A DNA stretch of 5,856 nucleotides, taken from assembly GCA_017860985.1 (NCBI GenBank), contig JAGFXG010000090.1:1-5856 (forward strand). Reading direction: 5' to 3'. Below the pieces are notes generated by a model, which did no database searches, was not told the origin of the DNA, and saw only the letters and a list, made by a program, of their open reading frames with translations. Source of the DNA: Deltaproteobacteria bacterium. Its GTDB lineage: Bacteria > Desulfobacterota > Syntrophia > Syntrophales > Smithellaceae. The position numbers were made by a program, and so were the translations under genes. Position 1 is the first letter of the stretch; every line of letters starts with the position of its first letter. Below, piece after piece: positions 1-5,856 of this stretch.

Positions 1-153
1 TCCCTTTTCTGTGTTTTGGGGCGGTTTTCCTAACGATTTCCGAATGGTATGACAAAATTCCCGCAAAAGATTGATCTGTCTCCTGCCAAAATTTTTATCA
101 TTTCAAGTTATTCTCTTGCTCTATTCATTTGTCTTAATTTATGGCAGAACTTA

Positions 154-170
154 ACAACTAATATTGTTGT
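154..170. repeat. Short inverted repeat upstream of the zinc-ribbon gene
   Basis: Five-base arms ACAAC (154-158) and GTTGT (166-170) flank a 7-base AT-rich centre, about 45 bases before the start codon at 216. The position would suit an operator or a promoter-overlapping site, and the AT centre (TAATAT, 159-164) loosely resembles a -10 element, but no good -35 lies at the right distance. A repeat this short can arise by chance in AT-rich DNA. The rest of 1-215 is AT-rich, with stop codons in the frames I read, and shows no other convincing signal. Confidence 0.2.
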
Positions 171-206
171 ATCCTTAGTCAGAACATATCAGCTTTTTCA
201 AGGTTT

Positions 207-210
207 GGAG
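207..210 (+). promoter_or_regulatory. Ribosome binding site GGAG that bears on the start choice
   Basis: GGAG at 207-210 precedes two consecutive ATG codons at 216 and 219. The gap is 5 bases to the first ATG and 8 bases to the second. The second spacing is closer to the usual optimum, so translation may begin at 219. The protein would then differ only by one methionine. Confidence 0.6.
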
Positions 211-215
211 TTTGA

Positions 216-965
216 ATGATGATTTGTCCGAAATGCGGCACAAAACAGGGAGACGAAAAGCTTGAGTGCACTCACTGCGGTGTCATTTTTGCCAAACTGA
301 TGCCGGAAGACTTCGCTCCGTCAAAATACCGGCGCGGCACTTCAGAATTATCTGCCAAAAGGGCAAAACGTCCGGTATCAATGATCGTAATCATTTTGCT
401 GCTGCTTGCTTGCATTGGTTATTACATGCATAGCAAGCTGGAGCAGAAACGGATTGACAATATCGGGCCTGTGGCAGAGCGGCCCATGCAGGAAAGCACT
501 GATGCAGCAACGATGCAAAGGCCGGGCTTTGAAATTCAACCTCTTGCGCGCTATAAAATTCGCGCGAAGGTGCTGTCCATAGAGCGCTACCGTAGCGGGC
601 GCTGGGCAGAACTCTCACCATTGGATTTTGCCCTGGGCTGGGGGCCGATGTCTGACAATGCCATAACCGGACAACTTAATATCAACCAAAGCAATCGCTG
701 GTATCATTACAGCTGGAGGGACGCTCCGCCAATCGATCCTGCTCTTATTGTGCGCAATTCAGCCAATACCCATCTTGTCCCAGCGGATGACGGAATCAGG
801 TCAAGTCTGTTCAAAGTGCGCAAAGGTGAAATTGTCAGACTCGAGGGCTATCTTATCAATGTCAGCGCTTCCGATGGTGGGAGCTGGCGTTCATCCCTAA
901 CCCGTGAAGACAGCGGAGCCAACTCATGCGAATTGATGTGGGTGACAGGGGTTGTGATTGAATAA
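216..965 (+). CDS. Membrane-anchored zinc-ribbon protein with conserved C-terminal domain of unknown function
   Basis: The protein has 249 residues, and I cannot give it a function. Seen directly: two CxxC pairs at C4/C7 and C18/C21 form a zinc-ribbon-like N-terminus. A basic linker (about 36-53) leads to one hydrophobic segment (about 54-70), then a linker and a globular region from about 110 to the end. With the KRAKR-type basic stretch just before the helix, the ribbon is probably cytoplasmic and the C-terminal domain periplasmic. The C-terminal region carries GWGPMSD (141-147), RWYHYSW (161-167), an N-T-H-L-V-P-A stretch (184-190) and a final SSLTREDSG...CEL block (226-240). From memory these match a widespread uncharacterised proteobacterial domain. 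The stop at 963-965 leaves 86 bases before the next gene on the same strand, so co-transcription is possible. The gene is real on the strength of its ribosome site, motifs and composition, but its role is unknown. Confidence 0.85.
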   Translation: MMICPKCGTKQGDEKLECTHCGVIFAKLMPEDFAPSKYRRGTSELSAKRAKRPVSMIVIILLLLACIGYYMHSKLEQKRIDNIGPVAERPMQESTDAATMQRPGFEIQPLARYKIRAKVLSIERYRSGRWAELSPLDFALGWGPMSDNAITGQLNINQSNRWYHYSWRDAPPIDPALIVRNSANTHLVPADDGIRSSLFKVRKGEIVRLEGYLINVSASDGGSWRSSLTREDSGANSCELMWVTGVVIE

Positions 966-984
966 CGATTATTCTGACAACTGC

Positions 985-998
985 ACTATATTAATAGT
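985..998. repeat. Small inverted repeat between the two plus-strand genes
   Basis: Arms ACTAT (985-989) and ATAGT (994-998) flank a 4-base AT centre, between the stop at 965 and the ribosome site at 1041. The arms have only one G/C pair each and no T-run follows on the plus strand, so it is a poor intrinsic terminator. It could be an operator for the downstream gene or chance in AT-rich DNA. I found no well-spaced -35/-10 pair in 966-1040. Confidence 0.2.
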
Positions 999-1040
999 CA
1001 AAAAAGTGATAGAATTAGACAAGTTTGATTGATTCATAGA

Positions 1041-1046
1041 AGGAGG
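1041..1046 (+). promoter_or_regulatory. Strong ribosome binding site AGGAGG
   Basis: A full AGGAGG lies 5 bases (all A) before the ATG at 1052. It fixes the start of the small exported protein and suggests efficient translation. Confidence 0.85.
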
Positions 1047-1051
1047 AAAAA

Positions 1052-1471
1052 ATGAGGAAGGTCTTATTCGTTACTGTGAGTGCTTTTTTTATTTTTATAA
1101 CCTTTGCCCAGGCAGGAGAAATTTATAAGTGCATTGACCGTCATGGTAACTCGATCATCACTTCTTCGCCTCAGGATGGCATGAAATGTGAGTTACGGGA
1201 GAGCTTTCAAGAATCCGCAAATGAAGTGGCGGCAGATAAAGAAAAGTCAGGCACGAAAGACGATAAGACGTCTGTAACAGCGGAAAAAGAACGTCTGGCA
1301 CGAATCAATAAATGCTACAGTTGCTGCGGTGAAAAACAACAGCCCTGTTATAATTATACGGCGGATAACAGACTTTGTGCCGCGGAATTTGCAAACTGTA
1401 ATGCCATGTGCAAATCGGAGGGTGCTTCCTCTTCCGCATGGAGTGAGTGCTGGCCGGAGTCTGCCAAATAA
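1052..1471 (+). CDS. Small exported cysteine-rich protein with DUF4124-like N-terminus
   Basis: The protein has 139 residues and no known function. Residues 1-21 form a clear Sec signal peptide: MRK, a hydrophobic core rich in F, I and V, then an AQA cleavage site before G22. No lipobox cysteine is seen. The mature start, G22 to about E50 (E-I-Y-K-C-I-D-R-H-G-N pattern), resembles DUF4124, a short domain common in proteobacterial envelope proteins. Here C27 and C46 could form a disulfide. A charged Lys/Glu/Asp-rich linker (about 55-85) follows. The C-terminal part has eight cysteines (88, 91, 92, 99, 109, 116, 120, 133), including an adjacent pair at 91-92. The even total of ten suits disulfide bonding in the periplasm, though metal binding is an alternative. 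It starts 86 bases after the zinc-ribbon gene, with its own strong ribosome site, and ends 8 bases from the convergent permease stop. Confidence 0.82.
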   Translation: MRKVLFVTVSAFFIFITFAQAGEIYKCIDRHGNSIITSSPQDGMKCELRESFQESANEVAADKEKSGTKDDKTSVTAEKERLARINKCYSCCGEKQQPCYNYTADNRLCAAEFANCNAMCKSEGASSSAWSECWPESAK

Positions 1472-1479
1472 TTGAAACT

Positions 1480-3195
1480 TCAGTGATTGTAGTGCAGCAG
1501 GATTCGGCATTGTCCATTCTTAACATGCGATTCCACCCTGTCGGCGTTTTCATGAATAAGAAACAGTGAAAGTTTGGCAAGGCCTTCGGGAGATACCATG
1601 ATTTCTTCTTCCGAGGGTTTGACGTCCGGAATGACCATTCGCATCCCCAGGTAGGTTATTTCAACATCCAGATTGAATTCGTCGAACGAAACGGCAACCT
1701 GCAGCGGACCCTCGGCAGCCGATTTTACTTCGGCAGCCTCGAATGTTTCGTTAATGGCGGCGGCGGCGCGGTCGATCACGTCGGGCATGGCTCCCCACAG
1801 GCCACCCTGCTTATGCATGAAGGCAAATATTTTTTCCGATGAGTCAACACCGGGAACAAGCGCAAGATAAGCGGTTTTAGCGATTCCAATTCTCATGAAC
1901 ATGTTTAGAATGATTGCGCACAGTGTAGCCACGGAGAGGGAAGACTGGAAGAACGGTTTGATCACACCGGGCAGACCGTTAAAGATTCCCGGGATCAGGT
2001 CCACGCTCAGTCCAAAGATGATGGACATGCCTATGACGAAGGTTTTTCTGGAGTCGATCATTCGCGAGAGCATGATCTGAATGCCGGCAAGCACCATGAA
2101 ACTGACGGCGAAGATCAGGCTGGCGCCCATGACCGGCGTTGGCATGATGACGAAAACTGCCGCAATCTTCGGCATAAAGGCAAGCGTAATCAGGATGCAT
2201 CCCGTTGCATAGGCGATGGTCCGGCTTGTGGCTCCCGTAGCAATGGAAAGGCCGATATTGCTGGATGATGGCGACTGGCCAAGAGCGCCTGTCAGTCCAG
2301 ACATTAGGTTACCGCATGCACACGCAAGGATGCCCCTGCTGATGGATTTCATGTCGGGGCGTTTCCAGGCCGCATCGTTTATTTTCTGACACGTGGTGAG
2401 ATCTCCCATTGTTTTCAGGGCGGAAGAGAGGGCTGCCACCACGAAGGGAACAATAAGAGCCGTGCTGAAGGACAGACCGTATGAACCCGGCGCGGGTAAA
2501 GAAAACCACGCAGATTCTTTGAAGTGACTGAACTGTTCCGGTCCGATAATGCCCAGAAAAAAAGACAGTGTGTAGCCGATAAGCATGCCGATAAGGACCG
2601 AGAAGAGACGGATTTTCCCTTTTCCCCAGACCGTCAGGCCGATCATGGCCGCTAGTGTCACCAGGGCAATGGCTGATTCTGTCGGATCAGGGGTTAAATG
2701 GGTCGCGTCCATGCCGACGAATTTTTTCATGGAAAAGGGAATCACCTCGATGCCTACCATGGTCACGATGGTTCCGGTTACTTCGGCGGGAAAAAAGGCG
2801 CGCATTTTGACGGCTACGCGGGAGAAGAATGCTTCAAACAGGCCGGCGACAAAAGTCATGCCGAAAATAAGCGGAAGCCCGCCGGCCTTGCCTGCCATGA
2901 TGGAAGCGGAGAGAAAGGCAGGGCCGTTGAGAAGGGGGCACAGATACCCGGAGCCGACGGGGCCTTTATTCAGTCCCTGAAGGATCGTTGCAATGCCTGT
3001 GACGAGCATGGCCATGGAAATGAGATGCCGGGCATCATTTTCGGTGCCGCCAATGCTGTCAATGATCAATACAGGAAAAACAAACGCAATCGCAAGCAGA
3101 AAAATATGCTGAAAACCAAGCAGGACAAGAGCGCCGATTTTCGGGCTTTCATCAACATCATAGATCAGGTTTGCCGGTTTTGTGCGTGACGTCAT
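1480..3195 (-). CDS. NCS2-family (xanthine/uracil-type) permease with C-terminal soluble extension
   Basis: The protein has 571 residues and is an inner-membrane carrier of the NCS2 (nucleobase:cation symporter 2) family. The N-terminus, with YDVDESP (12-18) followed by GFQH (27-30), is the standard entry to helix 1. Many hydrophobic segments cover about 20-435, consistent with the 14-helix UraA fold. The family signature near helix 10 is recognisable as S-N-I-G-x4-T-G (312-321), with Ser where Gln, Glu or Pro is usual. In the helix 8 motif, K261 (KTMGD) stands where Glu is common. In helix 9, C292 appears to replace the usual Asp. Substrate specificity is therefore uncertain. Residues about 440-571 form a soluble tail beyond the usual 430-460 residue size. 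It includes WGAMPDVIDRAA (467-478) and FDEFNLDV (504-511), and I recall a similar tail in other NCS2 members. The ATG at 3195 lies 27 bases after the upstream activase-like gene's stop, which suggests co-transcription. Confidence 0.92.
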   Translation of the reverse strand: MTSRTKPANLIYDVDESPKIGALVLLGFQHIFLLAIAFVFPVLIIDSIGGTENDARHLISMAMLVTGIATILQGLNKGPVGSGYLCPLLNGPAFLSASIMAGKAGGLPLIFGMTFVAGLFEAFFSRVAVKMRAFFPAEVTGTIVTMVGIEVIPFSMKKFVGMDATHLTPDPTESAIALVTLAAMIGLTVWGKGKIRLFSVLIGMLIGYTLSFFLGIIGPEQFSHFKESAWFSLPAPGSYGLSFSTALIVPFVVAALSSALKTMGDLTTCQKINDAAWKRPDMKSISRGILACACGNLMSGLTGALGQSPSSSNIGLSIATGATSRTIAYATGCILITLAFMPKIAAVFVIMPTPVMGASLIFAVSFMVLAGIQIMLSRMIDSRKTFVIGMSIIFGLSVDLIPGIFNGLPGVIKPFFQSSLSVATLCAIILNMFMRIGIAKTAYLALVPGVDSSEKIFAFMHKQGGLWGAMPDVIDRAAAAINETFEAAEVKSAAEGPLQVAVSFDEFNLDVEITYLGMRMVIPDVKPSEEEIMVSPEGLAKLSLFLIHENADRVESHVKNGQCRILLHYNH

Positions 3196-3206
3196 AGATC
3201 TATCAG

Positions 3207-3213
3207 CCTTCTT
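3207..3213 (-). promoter_or_regulatory. Probable ribosome binding site for the permease
   Basis: On the minus strand AAGAAGG (3213 to 3207) precedes the ATG at 3195 by 11 bases, slightly longer than usual. It lies inside the 27-base gap after the activase-like gene. No promoter fits in that gap, which supports read-through transcription from the upstream gene. Confidence 0.5.
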
Positions 3214-3222
3214 CTCAGATGT

Positions 3223-5856
3223 TTATCTTTCTCCGGCCCGGGCGACAACCTTTGCCGCTTTCCGGCGCGGGAATTTGATGTACGGACTAACCCTGGAATT
3301 AATATTTTTCCCGGTCCCGTCGTAGTTGAGGGTGACAACGGGAACGCCCGTGTATTCCTCGATGCGTGAGGCCATCGCTTCTGTGACCAGGCCGGCGCAG
3401 CAGAAGGCCGGATTCGTCTGCACAAAAAGCGAGATGTCAGGATAGTGCTGCATCAGCGCGGCAATCTTGAGCAGGTTGTCGGCCGATTCGCCATAATGCT
3501 GGACGGTGACGTCAAAGTGTTCGTAAATTATTTTATAGTCGATGTCGCTATCCATGGCCGGTTCGTTGAGCAGCTCATTGAACATTTTATAATAGCTTTT
3601 CTCCAGCTGGTTGACCAGGGTGATCAGTGTCTTAGTGACCAGGACATCCATGAACTCGCCTTCCAGAAACCACCGCCGCATGTAAGGGCTGGCGACGAGT
3701 TTGACAAACTCGTTAAACGGTGTCGTGATGACTTCACCGCCGTATTCCTCGATGCAGTGAATCAGGTCCTGATTGAAGACATCATTATCGCGTGCGTACA
3801 TGTCGCCGAAAACGGCGACCTTCGGACGCTGACCGGGGATCGTTTCTATTTTTTTGAACAGGCTGATGACACGCGCGAGATCGTCATCCTTGCTCCTGCC
3901 TCCGAGAAGCGTATTGTAGAGAATATTGACGGACTGGACAATTACTTTATCCGTCATTCCTTTTTCTTTTTCATAGGGCCTGATCCTGCAGCCGATCTTA
4001 CGCAGCATGCCGCCGAACATATGCGCGAAGTACGCCTCGATGGAGGCCTGCATGGAGATATCCCCAAGGGACATTTTGCCGACATACACCTCCACCTGTT
4101 CCATGCCGTGGCCTGCGGCTTCCATGATGCCTTTGATCAATTGCGGATAAAGCCGGATATTGCAAGCGACGTGGCTGTCGAAAATCCAGCCGACGGTCTG
4201 GGTGGGATCCAGCAGATTTTCTTCAATATGGTCCATGTAGCTCTGCGCGATTAGATTGACGGGCAGGCATTGGCCGCTGTTGGTGCGCAGGCCGCGCTGA
4301 ATGACTTTTTCCGTGAGCGGCACCATCCTCGCGTCAACCCCTTCCCGGATAAACACCGCTTCCAGGAGTTTGGAATTGATGGGGTCAAAACAGGGGAAAA
4401 GAAACGTCTTGTTCCTGATCCTGGAGGTGCTTGCGGAATTGAGCGGCAGCAGTCGGGAGGAAACCAGTCGCAGGTCTATGTGTTTATGGTGATTGTTAAA
4501 GGAACGCACGGCCGCTTCAATGCGGGTTTCATAACCGACGTTGGAGTCGTGCTCGTCGAGTTCGAGAATCAAATAGGGCTTGCCGTATTTGTCCATAATC
4601 CGCTTAAAATAATCCAGCGTGAACGAATCGGGGCTGCATTTGAATGACGTTACATAAACCGGATACAAACCTGGCGTGCGGGCGATATAGAGAGCGGCTT
4701 TCAGGATCCGCGCGGCATAATTCCAGTGCATTCTCTTGAGCAGCGGTTCGATTTCGGATAAATCCTCCTGCTCCGCGGGCAGCATGTCCTGATAAAAGTT
4801 TTTGATGCCGAGCGTGCTGAAGATATCCGGAATTCCCTTATTCATTGATTTCTGCATAATGGCGTAAGGTCTGCCCAGAAGAGCCACGCTGATTTCACCG
4901 CCCGCGGGTTTTTCTCTTTCATACACATTGAGAAGATTTGCACGGCCCTCATTGTAAAAGGCCAGAGCCGCTTCGTAAGCATTGTAAATTTCCCAGTAGC
5001 CGGTGTTCAGAATAGATTTCAGGATGGAAAAGAGCTCAATGCGTGACTGGAAGGAGTAATGGTCGATCACCGGCATGATGGTTTTGTTTTTCAGGCGCAT
5101 GCTTTTCATGCCCGCCGCAAGGGAGGCCGCAAACTGGGTATAATAGCAGTAGTAGCGGAAATCTTCGTCTTTTTGTTTGGGGGCTTCCAGATAAAAAGGG
5201 AGGAAGATGTAATCGCACTTGTCCACCAGATACTGCACATGACCGAAAAAGGCGTTTACCGGCGCACAAAATTCGGCGCCGGTCAGTTTCTTTCCGGACG
5301 TGACGGCATTTTTAAAATTTTCGGACGTGACGGTTTCCACGCCGAGTGTGGCAAAGAAATATTTCCATAAAGGCATCTCTTCGGCCAGATACAGAGCGTT
5401 GGGGATGCCGATGGTCACTTTCTTTTTGAAAACAGCGGGTTTTTTCGGCAGCGGAAAAACCAGACTTCGTTCCCTGATCAGGTCGTATTGTTTTTTGGTT
5501 GAACCGACGTAGTGTTTGGTATCGTAATCCCGCCCGCACAGAAATCCGAAGGCGACAGTATCTCCCTGAACGGTGACCTTGTTGATCTTACAGTTGTTAT
5601 GGCACAGTTCGCACACTTCATTTTCCACCGGTATGTTTTCGTGACAGAGGGCAATGCCGCGGAAAGCGGATTTTTGAACAGCGTTTTCCGCCAGGATCAG
5701 CGCGCTCCCTAAAGCTCCCGTCAGGTGGCAGAATTTGGATACAAAAATAGGCTTATTCAAGCGGTGTTCGAAAGCGGCAACCAGCGCCCGGTTGCGGGCG
5801 GTGGCGCCCTGAAAACAGATGCGTTGTCCGATGGCGGCTTCTACTGCGACTTTGGA
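3223..5856 (-). CDS. Acyl-CoA dehydratase activase-related protein (ASKHA end, DUF2229, HgdB-like), 5' end missing
   Basis: 877 codons are visible; the start lies beyond the right edge. Residues here count from the codon at 5856. Residues 1-58 are the end of a BcrA/BadF/HgdC-type ASKHA ATPase domain: FQGATARN (15-22) is the family's F-Q-G-G-x-A-x-N motif, and a T-G-A-L-G-S-A-L stretch follows at 46-53. A cysteine cluster follows: C82, C85, C89 and C107, probably binding metal or Fe-S. A DUF2229-like region (about 147-225) has VTIGIP, LWKYFFATLG, EFCAPV and FGHVQYL. Then come HgdB-like segments: GRPYAI (328-333), FKCSPDSF (405-412), DEH...TRIEA (434-448), NSGQCLP (526-532), FGDMYARDN (683-691) and NPAFCCAG (815-822). 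Relatives use ATP to inject low-potential electrons into 2-hydroxyacyl-CoA dehydratases or benzoyl-CoA reductases in the cytoplasm. Complete members of this fused form are about 1,400 residues by my recollection, so roughly 500 are missing. No reaction is assigned. The stop at 3223-3225 is 27 bases before the permease start. Confidence 0.9.
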   Translation of the reverse strand, partial: SKVAVEAAIGQRICFQGATARNRALVAAFEHRLNKPIFVSKFCHLTGALGSALILAENAVQKSAFRGIALCHENIPVENEVCELCHNNCKINKVTVQGDTVAFGFLCGRDYDTKHYVGSTKKQYDLIRERSLVFPLPKKPAVFKKKVTIGIPNALYLAEEMPLWKYFFATLGVETVTSENFKNAVTSGKKLTGAEFCAPVNAFFGHVQYLVDKCDYIFLPFYLEAPKQKDEDFRYYCYYTQFAASLAAGMKSMRLKNKTIMPVIDHYSFQSRIELFSILKSILNTGYWEIYNAYEAALAFYNEGRANLLNVYEREKPAGGEISVALLGRPYAIMQKSMNKGIPDIFSTLGIKNFYQDMLPAEQEDLSEIEPLLKRMHWNYAARILKAALYIARTPGLYPVYVTSFKCSPDSFTLDYFKRIMDKYGKPYLILELDEHDSNVGYETRIEAAVRSFNNHHKHIDLRLVSSRLLPLNSASTSRIRNKTFLFPCFDPINSKLLEAVFIREGVDARMVPLTEKVIQRGLRTNSGQCLPVNLIAQSYMDHIEENLLDPTQTVGWIFDSHVACNIRLYPQLIKGIMEAAGHGMEQVEVYVGKMSLGDISMQASIEAYFAHMFGGMLRKIGCRIRPYEKEKGMTDKVIVQSVNILYNTLLGGRSKDDDLARVISLFKKIETIPGQRPKVAVFGDMYARDNDVFNQDLIHCIEEYGGEVITTPFNEFVKLVASPYMRRWFLEGEFMDVLVTKTLITLVNQLEKSYYKMFNELLNEPAMDSDIDYKIIYEHFDVTVQHYGESADNLLKIAALMQHYPDISLFVQTNPAFCCAGLVTEAMASRIEEYTGVPVVTLNYDGTGKNINSRVSPYIKFPRRKAAKVVARAGER

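Noticed and set aside
71..99. Possible promoter with TTGATC (71-76), 17-base spacer and TTTATC (94-99)
   Set aside because: The spacing is right, but the -10 matches only half the consensus. AT-rich DNA gives many such pairs, so it is not strong enough to list.
30..101. A 23-codon minus-strand frame (ATG at 101, stop at 30) in the left non-coding region
   Set aside because: It is very short with no recognisable ribosome site or motif, and such frames are expected by chance.
391..621. Minus-strand open frame of 76 codons within the zinc-ribbon gene
   Set aside because: The plus-strand frame has zinc-ribbon and conserved-domain motifs and a ribosome site; the antisense frame has neither.
1474..1483. 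Tiny hairpin TGAA-AC-TTCA at the convergent gene junction as a terminator
   Set aside because: A four-base stem with a two-base loop and no T-run cannot form a stable intrinsic terminator.
2585..3189. Two overlapping plus-strand open frames (2585-2980 and 2698-3189) opposite the permease
   Set aside because: Both are antisense to well-conserved transmembrane segments, have no family resemblance and show no good ribosome site. They are shadows of the permease.
3445..4254. A 269-codon open frame on the plus strand, opposite the activase-like gene
   Set aside because: It lies wholly inside a minus-strand gene with strong family motifs along its length. Its translation shows no domain I recognise, and it is explained by the codon composition of the opposite strand.

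Overview
The window looks like the chromosome of an anaerobic proteobacterium of the deltaproteobacterial (Desulfobacterota, Syntrophales-like) kind. This assignment is inference. It rests on a large acyl-CoA dehydratase activase-related protein, typical of strict anaerobes, next to proteobacterial-style envelope proteins with clear Shine-Dalgarno sites and mid-range GC. No RNA gene, CRISPR array, insertion sequence or phage gene is visible.

Layout: bases 1-215 are AT-rich and non-coding. Two small plus-strand genes follow. The first (216-965) encodes a membrane-anchored protein with an N-terminal zinc ribbon and a conserved but functionally unassigned C-terminal domain. The second (1052-1471) encodes a small exported cysteine-rich protein with a DUF4124-like start. 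The other two genes lie on the minus strand and meet the second gene tail to tail, with only 8 bases between stop codons. Read in their own direction, a large activase/dehydratase-like gene comes first. It enters from beyond the right edge, so its 5' part is missing, and it ends at 3223. After 27 bases comes an NCS2 (xanthine/uracil family) permease gene, 3195 down to 1480. The short gap and shared direction suggest one operon.

How they may work together: the large protein belongs to the family that joins BcrA/BadF/HgdC-type ASKHA ATPase domains to DUF2229 and HgdB-like iron-sulfur regions. Relatives drive ATP-dependent low-potential electron transfer in 2-hydroxyacyl-CoA dehydration or aromatic-ring reduction. 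For this long fused form no reaction is established that I know of. Its pairing with a nucleobase-type permease is the most thought-provoking feature here. The permease also lacks, by eye alignment, the usual acidic substrate-binding residues, so its substrate cannot be assumed to be xanthine or uracil. The two plus-strand genes have no visible functional link to this pair.

I did not find convincing evidence for a wholly new system. The best leads are the activase-permease pairing, the altered permease binding site with its C-terminal soluble domain, and the zinc-ribbon envelope protein.
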